From JAIMBK01 sp040755975 (GTDB lineage: Bacteria > Bacillota > Desulfotomaculia > Desulfotomaculales > Nap2-2B): 64,000 nucleotides of DNA. Below are positions 27,822 to 35,973 of this stretch, piece by piece (positions within the stretch are counted from its first letter, which is position 1; each line of letters begins with the position of its first letter). The stretch lies in the NCBI GenBank assembly GCA_040755975.1, contig JBFLZY010000001.1, positions 49,253 to 113,252 of the forward strand, written 5' to 3'. The position numbers and the translations under genes were made by a program. The notes under the pieces are model-generated. The model was not told the origin of the DNA. It ran no database searches and saw nothing but the letters and a program-made list of their open reading frames with translations.

Positions 27822-28718
27822 TTACCTCCCGACTGCTTCAAAGGAAACCCGCAACCCTTCCCGTTCCCAGGTGAGGAGGGCATATTGTCCCGCCCCCTCG
27901 TTATTTTCCAGGGGGCCGACGTTGATAAAATCCGCCTTCCCCAGGCGCACGTGTTTCCAGACGCCGGTTCCGGCAAAGAAGACCACATCCGCCGCAAACT
28001 GTTCCGTCATGGCGATAAGGGCGGGATAAACTTCTTCGTTGCGCAGGTAGTCGGACAAGTTGCAGACCATCAGCAACTCCAGGGAGTAAAGGGAAAAGTC
28101 CGAAAAACCGTCCAATTCCTGAATAAATCCGTCGGTAAACCCCAGCACCCGCTTTTTGCCCAGTTGAAAGCTTAAAAAAAGCGGTGCCTGCAAAAGATAG
28201 TCCCGGTTCTCCGGCTTTTGGCAGGGCAGGGTGCGGTCAAATGGGCCAGGCGCAAAAATTATTTTTTCCCTCCTGGCCAGTTCAACCACCGCGTCGTTGG
28301 CACCGCCCGGTCCGGTCAGGTTGCCTAAAGAGTAAAGCACTTCGACTTTTGAACGCACCGTCGCAATTACCTGCCGAAAAGCAGGCAGGTTCCCGGCAAC
28401 CCCGGAAATCACCGCTACTTTCCAATGGGGGGCCGGCGCCTCGTAAATCCTTATTTCATCGGAGGCACGCAACTTCCCTTCCCGCGCCAGCGCAATGGCC
28501 CGCGCCAGCTGATCCGGGCAGGACGTGTCGTTCCGGCAGGAAATCCCTTTTAAAAGCGGGACCACTTCGTCAACATCCCGCCCTTCCAGAAGGCGGCTGA
28601 TCAACCGGGCATTACCGCGGCAGCCGCCGCCCACGAAGCACACGTCTTTAAGCACGTTGCCCGCTAACCGGAAGTGGATTTCCGGGGGGCAAATGCCCCT
28701 TGTTCTGTAAATGTACAG
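27822..28718 (-). CDS. TSCPD domain fused to a degenerate metallophosphoesterase
   Basis: N-terminal TSCPD domain: RTRGICPPEIHFRLAG, FVGGGCRGNARLISRLL and NDTSCPDQLARAIALAR. This cysteine-rich domain is also found near B12-dependent ribonucleotide reductase. The rest resembles YfcE-like calcineurin phosphoesterases but every metal motif is changed: SDIHGN is SGVAGN, GD is GN, GNHD is GPFD, GHTH is GTGV. It may therefore bind rather than cut. No ATG, GTG or TTG precedes the conserved GICPPEI; the frame opens after a TGA at 28725, so the start is probably CTG (28716-28718, GGTGA six bases upstream) or ATT. A GTG 21 codons later would cut off the conserved start. Confidence 0.72.
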   Translation of the reverse strand: MYIYRTRGICPPEIHFRLAGNVLKDVCFVGGGCRGNARLISRLLEGRDVDEVVPLLKGISCRNDTSCPDQLARAIALAREGKLRASDEIRIYEAPAPHWKVAVISGVAGNLPAFRQVIATVRSKVEVLYSLGNLTGPGGANDAVVELARREKIIFAPGPFDRTLPCQKPENRDYLLQAPLFLSFQLGKKRVLGFTDGFIQELDGFSDFSLYSLELLMVCNLSDYLRNEEVYPALIAMTEQFAADVVFFAGTGVWKHVRLGKADFINVGPLENNEGAGQYALLTWEREGLRVSFEAVGR

Positions 28719-28720
28719 AA

Positions 28721-29014
28721 TTATTCACCCGCTTCGAAAACCTCCCGGAGCGCTTCCTGCAGCTCCTCCACGGGCGGCGTGTAGTCGAAAGACAACTTGC
28801 CGTTAATAAACAGGGACGGTATGGGCGCAGGCTTGCCTAAGCCGTAGGACAGGATTTTATAACGGGGCGCGCCCTCCACCTGGCGCAGGTAGACCGTGGC
28901 CACCTTTACCCGGCCGCCGAAGGCCGCCGCCGCTTCCTCGGCGGTTTCCAGCGCATAAACGCAGGGAATACAATGATCGCCTTCGTAAATTACTTCCAGG
29001 AGAACGTCCTCCAA
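28721..29014 (-). CDS. Thioredoxin-like protein, GDHCxxC type
   Basis: A 97-residue thioredoxin-fold protein with an intact active-site motif, GDHCIPCVYALETAEE, and the cis-Pro loop PIPSLFINGKLSFDYTPPVEE (key residues Pro-Ser). It is homologous to 30222-30566, which has lost the first cysteine. The start appears to be TTG with AGGGGC some distance upstream. Part of the minus-strand run of small redox genes. Confidence 0.78.
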   Translation of the reverse strand: MEDVLLEVIYEGDHCIPCVYALETAEEAAAAFGGRVKVATVYLRQVEGAPRYKILSYGLGKPAPIPSLFINGKLSFDYTPPVEELQEALREVFEAGE

Positions 29015-29050
29015 GCTGCTCTTTGCCCCTTTGAAAACGATTCACTGCCT

Positions 29051-29320
29051 CTAAGCAAGCAGCCCGCACTCCCGCAGGGCGCTGACCAGCGTATCTTTGC
29101 TGGGGCAGACGCCCATGATCCTGACCAGATCCCCGATTACCAGGGCCGGTAAAGCCGATATCTTCAGTTCTTCCGCCCTGGGGGTTGGTCCGCGGTGATA
29201 TTCGATCTTAACCTTTTCACCGTACTCCCTCTTTAATTCCTCCAGCCGGCGCGTTAAAGAAATGCCTCCGGAGCACGGGGGGACGGAGAGAAAAACCTCA
29301 ATTTTGACTACTTCAGCCAT
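29051..29320 (-). CDS. Thioredoxin-like protein, PPC type lacking the second cysteine
   Basis: An 89-residue thioredoxin-fold protein. The active site reads VPPCSGGISLTRRLEELK, so only the N-terminal cysteine remains (CxxG). The cis-Pro is in SALPALVIGDLVRIMG. ATG follows GGAGGGTGG; its start overlaps the end of the previous gene by 13 bases. A monothiol site suggests glutaredoxin-like chemistry or substrate binding. Confidence 0.78.
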   Translation of the reverse strand: MAEVVKIEVFLSVPPCSGGISLTRRLEELKREYGEKVKIEYHRGPTPRAEELKISALPALVIGDLVRIMGVCPSKDTLVSALRECGLLA

Positions 29321-29583
29321 AATCCACCCTCCCGCAAGGCGTTTAACAGAGTCACCCGGCTGGGCACCACGCCTTCGATTTTAATCAAGCCGTTAACTAC
29401 TACCGCCGGGACACAGAATAGATTATATTCCTGAAACTTCTCCATCCCTTCCTCGCCAACATATTTGCAAAATTCGATCTCCCCGCTGTATTCATCCGCC
29501 ACCGCCTGAGCCAACTTCATAATCTCAAGGCAGCCGGGGCAGGGGGGATTGCCGCTGAAAACTTCCATTTTGACGGCCATCAT
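29308..29583 (-). CDS. Thioredoxin-like protein, PPCxxC type
   Basis: A 91-residue protein with the motif NPPCPGCLEIMKLAQAVADE and cis-Pro in LFCVPAVVVNGLIKIEG. It has a full CxxC. Two adjacent ATG codons can serve; GGGGGGT precedes them. Overlaps both neighbours by a few bases, showing tight coupling. Confidence 0.8.
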   Translation of the reverse strand: MMAVKMEVFSGNPPCPGCLEIMKLAQAVADEYSGEIEFCKYVGEEGMEKFQEYNLFCVPAVVVNGLIKIEGVVPSRVTLLNALREGGLWLK

Positions 29584-29852
29584 TGACCCCCCAATTCCTT
29601 TTCAATTATTTCCGCCAGCTCTGACTCGTTCAACACCTTGCCTACGGATACTTTTTTGTCGTTGATGAGAACGGTGGGGGTCATCATAATCCCGTATTTT
29701 TGCCCCAACTCGGACAGGGCGTCGTGTTTTTCCACAAGCACCTGACCGGCCGGAAATTTTTCCGCCGCCCGCCGCGCCTGCTCTTCCGCCTGGCGGCATC
29801 TGGCGCAGGGGGGCGTCGTGCCGAAGACCAGCACCCGCACACAGTCCGTCAC
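29580..29852 (-). CDS. Thioredoxin-like protein, PPCxxC type
   Basis: A 90-residue protein with TTPPCARCRQAEEQARRAAE as active site and MMTPTVLINDKKVSVGKV as the cis-Pro loop. I set the start at GTG because GGGAGGG lies eight bases before it; a TTG nine codons earlier is less well placed. It is close to the archaeal-type small redox proteins (MTH895-like) that act with thioredoxin reductases. Confidence 0.8.
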   Translation of the reverse strand: MTDCVRVLVFGTTPPCARCRQAEEQARRAAEKFPAGQVLVEKHDALSELGQKYGIMMTPTVLINDKKVSVGKVLNESELAEIIEKELGGQ

Positions 29853-29927
29853 CGGTACCACCCTCCCTAAGTCATTCAAAAAGATAATGGTAACGTGGTT
29901 GCCCGTTCTCCTTTTTCGAGAGCCTCC

Positions 29928-30225
29928 TTACCTGCACCCGCATTTATTTGTTTTGTCCTCCATTAACGGCTGCAGCACAAACTTAAACAGGGAAGCAGAA
30001 ACAGCCCCGCCGGCAAGCGGGCCAAGAATATAAACTGCAAAAACCCCCCGCGCGGACCGGGGATGGCGATCTCCCCCCACCCGGCCAGGCAGGCAAACAA
30101 GCGCGGGCCGAAATATAAAAAATATTCATGGCCAGGACCGGGTGGGGGAAATAGCCGCCAAAAATCATACTAATAAGGAAAGTCCCCAGCAGTTCGCCGA
30201 CGAAACTGGGCAAGTAATCGTTCAT
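29928..30225 (-). pseudogene. Broken aquaporin/MIP-family channel
   Basis: The gene starts MNDYLPSFVGELLGTFLISM, coupled by ATGA to the previous gene. It then jumps to C-terminal MIP sequence in shifted frames: GPRLFACLAGWGEIAIPGPRG, then VFAVYILGPLAGGAVSASLF ending MEDKTNKCGCR. Both NPA boxes and about 150 residues are missing, and at least one frameshift is needed. It is therefore a decayed channel gene in the middle of the redox operon. Confidence 0.75.
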
Positions 30226-30566
30226 GTCCCTTGTCCTTCGCCGGCCAATTTCCTTTGTTCCAGCATCCGCCTGATTACTTCCGTCAGTTCTTCTACCGGG
30301 GGGATCTGGTCGAACACCAGCCGGCCGTCGATAAAAAGAGAAGGAACCGGTGCGCAGCAGTGGTGTTTCCGCACGTTTTCTTCTCCGTAGAGTGATACGG
30401 AGAGGTCATAGAAGCGTTTGGCGCCGTCTTTTTTTAAAATATAAACGATCTCCCAGCGAAGTTCTTCTGGAAAAGTGGAGGCCACAACCTTGACGACCTC
30501 CGCCATGTAATAGCAGGAAAGGTTGTGGTCTCCGGAATAAAGAACTTCCAAATGAAGCGGCTTCAT
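30222..30566 (-). CDS. Thioredoxin-like protein, GDHNxxC type
   Basis: A 114-residue thioredoxin-fold protein related to 28721-29014. The active site reads GDHNLSCYYMAEVVKVV, so the first cysteine is Asn. An extra pair, HHCCAPVPSLFIDG, sits next to the cis-Pro. ATG overlaps the upstream stop (ATGA). The missing nucleophile suggests an altered role, with His-His-Cys-Cys perhaps binding metal. Confidence 0.78.
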   Translation of the reverse strand: MKPLHLEVLYSGDHNLSCYYMAEVVKVVASTFPEELRWEIVYILKKDGAKRFYDLSVSLYGEENVRKHHCCAPVPSLFIDGRLVFDQIPPVEELTEVIRRMLEQRKLAGEGQGT

Positions 30567-30967
30567 TCGATCTCCGAATCGGCTCTGGTATATTTGCCGG
30601 CGCCAGCTTTTTCCAGGTTTTCTTTAATCTGATCAAAATTAAACCCTACGTCCCGCAACGACCTTATTCTTTCCGCCATTTCGGGGGTTGGGGCCCGCCT
30701 GGCCAATTCGTCGATGAGCTCCTCGTACTGGGGAATGATACTCTCAAAAACCAGGTCCCCTTCAATGCAAATGGTGGGGAGCACCCGGCCGTTGAGCTCC
30801 AGGAACTTGGCGATGCCCGACTTATTCTTAATCGACCATTCTTTATACTCGATCATGTCCTGGACGTCGGGGGGCATGGCCGCGATGGACTCCATCATGT
30901 AACCGCAGGCGGCGCACTGGACGCTGTCCAGAGTAAGCACGTCGATTTTGATTTTCCTTTCGGACAT
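30563..30967 (-). CDS. Thioredoxin-like protein, CxxC counterpart of the selenoproteins
   Basis: A 134-residue protein starting MSERKIKIDVLTLDSVQC, with QCAACGYMMESIAAMPPDVQ as active site and VLPTICIEGDLVFESIIP as cis-Pro loop. It is the cysteine homologue of the two TGA-containing genes and fixes where their Sec residues align. A C-terminal extension (about 35 residues) has MAERIRSLRDVGFNFDQI. AGGAGGGGGG precedes the ATG. It begins 18 bases after the Sec-methyltransferase gene, in one operon. Confidence 0.85.
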   Translation of the reverse strand: MSERKIKIDVLTLDSVQCAACGYMMESIAAMPPDVQDMIEYKEWSIKNKSGIAKFLELNGRVLPTICIEGDLVFESIIPQYEELIDELARRAPTPEMAERIRSLRDVGFNFDQIKENLEKAGAGKYTRADSEIE

Positions 30968-30985
30968 CTTTCTTCCCCCCTCCTT

Positions 30986-32020
30986 TTACCAGGAATCCGG
31001 ATACCTGGCGTAATACTTTTCGTACCACTCCCGGGCTTCTAAAACCTGCTCGATGTGTTCCAACGGAACGTCGTAAGGCATGTCTCACCCGGGGGCGAAA
31101 ACGTAGCCGTGCGTACCGCCCGCCGCCAGGCTGACGATGGCGTCTTCGCGCGGCGAAAGGATGCCCAGGGAAAGGGCCAGGGTGAGCTTGAGGTTGCCGC
31201 CAAAGCCGACCCCGTATTTTCTGGCCAGGTCGCGGACAAAATTCATGTTCAGCTGTTCATCGATGGCAAAGCCGTGGGTGCCGATCTGGCAAACGGCTTC
31301 CAGTACTTTCGTGGCGTCGCCGCAAATAAAGAAGGTCGATGTCTTTCCTTTCCGGTGGATCGTGGCAATGGCGGGCTGGCAATACGGATGGACGAATTCC
31401 TTAAAGGTTTCTTTCTTGATCTGGGAAGCCACCGGGTCGACGATGGCGATGATGTCGCACCCCATATCGCAATACATTTCCGCCGATTTTTCCACCACGT
31501 CCTGGCAGAATCTTAACACGTGATGCGCCCGCTCTTTGTTTTTGACCACGTCGGTAAAAATGCGCACCCCGGCCAGGTGGCTCCCCAGGGTAAGCGGGCC
31601 GACGGCCAAACCAAAGAGGGCGCAGTCCAATTCGTCAAGTTGCGGTTTCGCGATGCGGGCCGCCTCGAAAAGCACCGGGTAACGCCCGTCTTCGCGTCCC
31701 GGCACCTTTAAACCGGCTTCTTCCACGGTTTTATCGGCCAGGGGGTGGGACTGCACCGAAGGAACGTTGTCTTTCCAGTACTTAAGTTCCAGCCCCATAG
31801 CTTCGGCTTCCACCGACAGGTCAAAAACCAGGGGGATGCCGTCGGCTTTGTACTTTCTGGCTGTCTCCACCACACCTTTAGCCAGCAACTGCGGGTCCCG
31901 GAGAAACTTATCGGCCGGCTCGCCGATGACGAAAGCACTGTGCACTCCGGCGTACGGAACCCACGGCGCCCTGGGCGTCCTCTTGCCCCGGATGGCGTCA
32001 ATCAACATTTGCTTGGCCAC
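30986..32020 (-). CDS. Selenocysteine UroD/MtaA-family methyltransferase (TGA-encoded Sec312)
   Basis: A 344-residue corrinoid methyltransferase with an in-frame TGA at 31085-31087. Before it the chain ends GGTHGYVFAPG; after it runs DMPYDVPLEHIEQVLEARE to TAA at 30986-30988. Relatives have Cys here as zinc and thiol-binding residue (APGCSIPP at 32586-33620, WPACDIWP at 18271-19323). The other zinc motif reads FFICGD (Cys233), so the usual His before it is Phe. The GTG start has AAGGAGGAG seven bases upstream. A hairpin 15 bases after TGA fits a SECIS. It is the first gene of the redox operon. Sec could bind the metal or carry the methyl group; this is inference. Confidence 0.87.
31057..31069 (-). 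promoter_or_regulatory. SECIS-like hairpin of the Sec methyltransferase
   Basis: GTTCC-GTT-GGAAC on the minus strand, a 5-bp stem with a 3-base loop starting with G, extended outward by CGA/TCG after an internal loop. The loop is about 20 bases after the TGA. Confidence 0.55.
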
Positions 32021-32585
32021 ATTTTCTCCTCCTTTTCTTTTAGGATCAAGGCGCTCCGGAAACCCTATCCATTCCTTATTTCCCAGTTCCTTCTCCAGCC
32101 TCATCTCTCACCCCCGATGGATTGTTAATTTAAGGTTCTACCATTGTTCAAAAAGTAAAACTTATTTACACTACGGCTAAACTGCAGAGAAAAAAAATAA
32201 CCGCTTCAGCAAGCAAATCTTAACTTAGATCTTTTCCGATGTAAATCTTCTCCTCCCCAATTGCAATTTTTGCTTATTGAAAAGTCAATTTTCTATCCTT
32301 AACGGTCAAGTCCTGAAAACGCGCAAAATTCGCGCTCTTAATTGCCAAAACTTGTTTGTCTGTCCAGGAAAAAATAGGCCAACCATTAAGAGGCAAAAAG
32401 CGACCGTTTATATGTTATAATTTACCATTTAAGGGAAAAAGATTTACAAGACCCGGCTTACTTTTATACAATTGCAACAGCAAGTTTTTTCTTTTCCTTC
32501 CAAGTTTAGTCATAGAGCATGTAGTTTACACTTTTTGAACAAACAGTGATAAAGTGACGTACTGCCAAAGTAGGAGGTTGGCCAC
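32021..32585. promoter_or_regulatory. Divergent control region with paired inverted motif
   Basis: AT-rich DNA between the minus-strand Sec operon and the plus-strand methanol operon, without a gene. TTGTTCAAAAAGTAAAAC (32144-32161) and, on the opposite strand, the same motif GTTTACACTTTTTGAACAA (32524-32542) point outward, each towards its own operon. TTGAAC within each could be a -35; on the minus side TTAACA follows 17 bases later. A shared regulator, perhaps a triple-XRE protein, may bind both. A TATAAT at 32416-32421 has no good -35. Confidence 0.5.
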
Positions 32586-33620
32586 ATGGAGAAAGGAAAA
32601 CTCAGTAGTCGGGAAAGAATGTTCAAAGCTCTCAGGGGCGAAAAAACAGATCGTCTGCCGGTGCTGTGCGTTAATCAGACAGCCACCTACGAACAAATGG
32701 AAAAAACGGGGGCATACTGGCCCGAAGCTAATTTCCGGGCTCAGGAGATGGCTATGCTGGCTGCGGGAGCCTATTCCGTCCTGGGTTTTGACGCGGTGCG
32801 CGTTCCTTTTTGCCAGACAATAGAAGCAGAGGCCCTGGGTTGTCCAATTAAGGATGGGGGCACCAAAAACGTACCGAGTCCCGCCGACTACCCATACAAG
32901 CCCGACGAGCGTCCCGCCATGCCGGAAGATTATCTGCAAAGAGGAAGGATTCCGGAATTAATTCAGGCCCTAAAATTATTAAAAGAAATGGTCGGGAACG
33001 AAGCCCTGGTTATTGGCGGCATTATCGGACCGTACAGCATTGCGGGGAGCCTGATCGGCGTTGCCGACCTGCTCCGGAACAGTTTCCGGAAACCTCATCT
33101 GATCGAGCCATTCATGGCGATCGGCGAGCTGGCCGGACGTCTTCTGGCCCGGGAATTAATCAAGGCCGGGGCCGACGCGATTTGCATTGAAGACATGATG
33201 GCTTCCCTGGACATGATCAGCCCCAAGATCTACCGCGAAATTGTTTTGCCCTGGCAAAAGAAACTGCTTGCCGAACTTCGGGACATTCCGACAATTATTC
33301 ACATTTGCGGCAAGCTGGACGACGTAATCGAGGACATCGCCGGTCTGGGGGTAACGGCAATCAGTGTGGAAACAAAAGTTAATGCTCCGCAAGCAATCGA
33401 AAAGCTAAAGAAATTTGACCGCCCCATTCCGCTGATTGGCGGAGTGGATGCTCCCCACACATTATTCTCCGGCAACGTAGAAAAAGTAAGAGCAGAAGTA
33501 AGCAAGGCGATTGCCGATGGGTATCACATGATCGCCCCCGGGTGTTCCATCCCCCCCGCAACTTCGGTAGCCAGTTTAAGAGCAATGGTAGAACAGGTTG
33601 AAGCGGTTTTTAACAATTAA
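32586..33620 (+). CDS. mtaA: MtaA-like methylcobamide methyltransferase
   Basis: UroD-fold zinc methyltransferase (344 residues). It begins with LSSRERMFKALRGEKTDRLP, has IIHICGKLDDVIEDI (His-x-Cys) and HMIAPGCSIPP (third ligand Cys). In methanogens MtaA moves methyl from MtaC to coenzyme M; in bacteria the acceptor is more likely tetrahydrofolate through another protein, or a thiol. TAGGAGG precedes the ATG. It leads the plus-strand cluster with mtaB and mtaC downstream, after a 190-base gap that shows no gene. Confidence 0.85.
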   Translation: MEKGKLSSRERMFKALRGEKTDRLPVLCVNQTATYEQMEKTGAYWPEANFRAQEMAMLAAGAYSVLGFDAVRVPFCQTIEAEALGCPIKDGGTKNVPSPADYPYKPDERPAMPEDYLQRGRIPELIQALKLLKEMVGNEALVIGGIIGPYSIAGSLIGVADLLRNSFRKPHLIEPFMAIGELAGRLLARELIKAGADAICIEDMMASLDMISPKIYREIVLPWQKKLLAELRDIPTIIHICGKLDDVIEDIAGLGVTAISVETKVNAPQAIEKLKKFDRPIPLIGGVDAPHTLFSGNVEKVRAEVSKAIADGYHMIAPGCSIPPATSVASLRAMVEQVEAVFNN

Positions 33621-33810
33621 AAATATCGGTTTACCGACTAAGTTAAAAGGTTTCAAAATAAAAAAACGGGGGTGGGGCCGGGGTAACCGGGATGCTTTAG
33701 AAAATTACCGTCCCAACATTTCGGTATCCATTTTCAGGAAGGAACAACTGGCAAAACCAGCGCAAACGAATGTTTCTAACTTAAAAATAATATTAAAAGG
33801 AGGTTCGACC

Positions 33811-35184
33811 ATGGCGAAGTACACTTCTATGGCTTACAATAGCGCCGACGAAATGGTTTTCGGAACGGCCAAATACCCGGTCAAATACGGGCGCGATTTT
33901 GTAGTGGGAGGCGGTTTCGTTTATCCGGAGCTGGTTCCCCACCCCCGCCCGGGTTCCGAAGAATCTAAAAAAAGCCTGGTTCGGGAGTACGAAAAGATGG
34001 TCAACGACGTCTTGGAGCGGTGCGTTCAATTAGGTTTTCCCGGAATCCAGGTGGAACTGGAACATGTTTACCAGATGACCAGGCATCCGGACTGGGGCGG
34101 GGAAATTGCCGCCACGGCCAGGCGCCTCATGGAAGATTATCACAATAAATATGGCCTTAAAAGCGCGATCAGGGCAACGATTGCCGATTACCGTAAACCG
34201 GATGAGGAAAACATCCGGGACAGCGACGCCCTGAAAAATATCCTGACTACCTTCGAAGCGAGCGCCGCGGCCGGAGCGGATAATCTCTCGATCGAATCGA
34301 TGGGCGGGAAAGAAATCACCGACTACGCAATCGTTCGCCAGGACATCCGGGGTGTTCTCTTCGGCATCGGGGTATTAGGTAGCCGCGACGTAGAATTTCT
34401 TTGGAAGAAAATTGTCGAAATTGCCAATAAATATGGAGCCACCCCCGGCGGAGAAACCGACTGTGCCCAGGCAAACGTAGCCATGTTTATGGCCGGCGGA
34501 TACCTGGATAAGTCTGTCCCGCATACTTTTGCCGCCATTTGCCGGGCCATCGCCGCTGCCCGCACGCTGGCGGCATACGAGCAGGGAGCCAAAGGGCCGA
34601 CGAAGGATTGCGGGTACGAAGATCCGATTATTAAAGCAATCACCGGGATCCCGATCGCCATGGAGGGCAAAACCTGTGCCTGTGCCCACGCCGATTTATT
34701 GGGCAACCTGGTAGCCGCCGTCTGTGACCTCTGGAGCAACGAGGCCGTGGAGTATCACGACATGTTCGGCGGAACTACGGCAGCGGTATTCACGGAAATT
34801 TTGGGCTACGACGTCGCCTTAATGAATACAGCAATTAAGATGGGCAAGGCGAAAGATTTGCGGGATATGCTGATTAATTCGGACAAGTATCGGGACACGC
34901 ACGGATTTATCCTTTCGCCGGACAATGCCTACGAGATCGGCAAAGCCATTGTCAGCAACGCCGAATCTTACTACAGCCGCGCCCGGGCAGCGGCAATCAA
35001 GGCAGCCGAATTAATGCGGGGAGACGCCAGGTTGCTTCTGTCCGATTTTGAAAAAGAAGTTCTCGAGTCTACCTATAATACGCTCTTGTCCCTGCCCGAT
35101 CAAGAAGAAGATTTTCTTGCCGAATGCATTCCAATTTATCAAAAGAGTGTGCGCGGCTTCAAACCTGCCAATTACGGCTTATAA
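33811..35184 (+). CDS. mtaB: Methanol:corrinoid methyltransferase
   Basis: Zinc enzyme that activates methanol and methylates MtaC. The match to MtaB is strong along the whole 457-residue chain: VELEHVYQMTRHPDWGGEIA, LSIESMGGKEITDYAI, GETDCAQANVAMF (zinc Cys), MEGKTCACAHADLLGNL (zinc Cys) and EYHDMFGGTTAAVFTEILGY. AAAAGGAGG lies before the ATG; the longer upstream frame is not coding. It is followed by mtaC after 34 bases. Confidence 0.96.
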   Translation: MAKYTSMAYNSADEMVFGTAKYPVKYGRDFVVGGGFVYPELVPHPRPGSEESKKSLVREYEKMVNDVLERCVQLGFPGIQVELEHVYQMTRHPDWGGEIAATARRLMEDYHNKYGLKSAIRATIADYRKPDEENIRDSDALKNILTTFEASAAAGADNLSIESMGGKEITDYAIVRQDIRGVLFGIGVLGSRDVEFLWKKIVEIANKYGATPGGETDCAQANVAMFMAGGYLDKSVPHTFAAICRAIAAARTLAAYEQGAKGPTKDCGYEDPIIKAITGIPIAMEGKTCACAHADLLGNLVAAVCDLWSNEAVEYHDMFGGTTAAVFTEILGYDVALMNTAIKMGKAKDLRDMLINSDKYRDTHGFILSPDNAYEIGKAIVSNAESYYSRARAAAIKAAELMRGDARLLLSDFEKEVLESTYNTLLSLPDQEEDFLAECIPIYQKSVRGFKPANYGL

Positions 35185-35218
35185 ATTTACTAAATAAATA
35201 CTTGGGAGGGAATGGTAA

Positions 35219-35962
35219 ATGTACTTCCTCGACGATTACTCCGGCATTTTTGTTCGCTACGACTTAAAGCGCGAACGGGGGGAGGCCAAGGCCGTAGCCG
35301 CAGAAGATGAAGTTATGCAAAAGGTTATGCAATGCGTTGTGGAAGGCGATACGGATAACATCGGCACAGTGGTCAGAACGGCCTTAGAAACCAAAGATCC
35401 CATGGATGTTATCAATGCCCTCGTCAAGGGCATGAATGAAGTCAGCCGGCTTTGGGACGAAGGGGTGTATTATTTGCCGCAGACAATTATTTCCTCCGAT
35501 GCCATGCTGGAGGGCATCGAAATTTGCGAAGAAAAGATGGGCAAGGCTTTGGAGAAGAAAGGCGTGATCATCACGCACACAGCCGAAGGCGACATCCACG
35601 ACTTAGGGCAAAAAATTGTCAATGCCCTCCTCCGGGCCAACGGCTATCAGGTAATCGACCTGGGGAAGGACGTGCCCGTCGACGACGTTGTTGCCGCCGT
35701 AAAACAATATAAACCGGCCATGGTTACCGGAACCGCCCTGATGACCACCACCATGACCGCCTTTGAACGGATCTCCAAACGCCTGACCCGGGAGGGAGTA
35801 AACCTGCCTTTCGTCTGCGGCGGTGGAGCCGTTTCAGAAGAATACGTCACCAGCTACGATCTGGGCATTTGGGGGAAGGACGCTTCCCAGGCGCCGCTGA
35901 TGGCGGCAGACGCTGTATCGGGCAAAGACTGGCGGCAAATGCGCGAAAAATGGAACGGTTAA
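35219..35962 (+). CDS. mtaC: Methanol corrinoid protein
   Basis: B12-carrying partner of MtaB, 247 residues. The cobalt-binding motif is AEGDIHDLGQKIVNALLRANG, followed by ALMTTTMTAFERISKRL and FVCGGGAVSEEYV. The N-terminal helical cap contains GMNEVSRLWDEGVYYLPQ. GGGAGGG precedes the ATG. It carries the methyl group between MtaB and an MtaA- or MtrH-type enzyme. Confidence 0.95.
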   Translation: MYFLDDYSGIFVRYDLKRERGEAKAVAAEDEVMQKVMQCVVEGDTDNIGTVVRTALETKDPMDVINALVKGMNEVSRLWDEGVYYLPQTIISSDAMLEGIEICEEKMGKALEKKGVIITHTAEGDIHDLGQKIVNALLRANGYQVIDLGKDVPVDDVVAAVKQYKPAMVTGTALMTTTMTAFERISKRLTREGVNLPFVCGGGAVSEEYVTSYDLGIWGKDASQAPLMAADAVSGKDWRQMREKWNG

Positions 35963-35973
35963 GGTGAGCGCCA

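Noticed and set aside
31085..31087. TGA as a true stop of the UroD/MtaA-like gene
   Set aside because: The 32 codons behind it match the family C-terminus and the TGA replaces a metal-binding Cys. Two more TGA codons in the same operon do the same.
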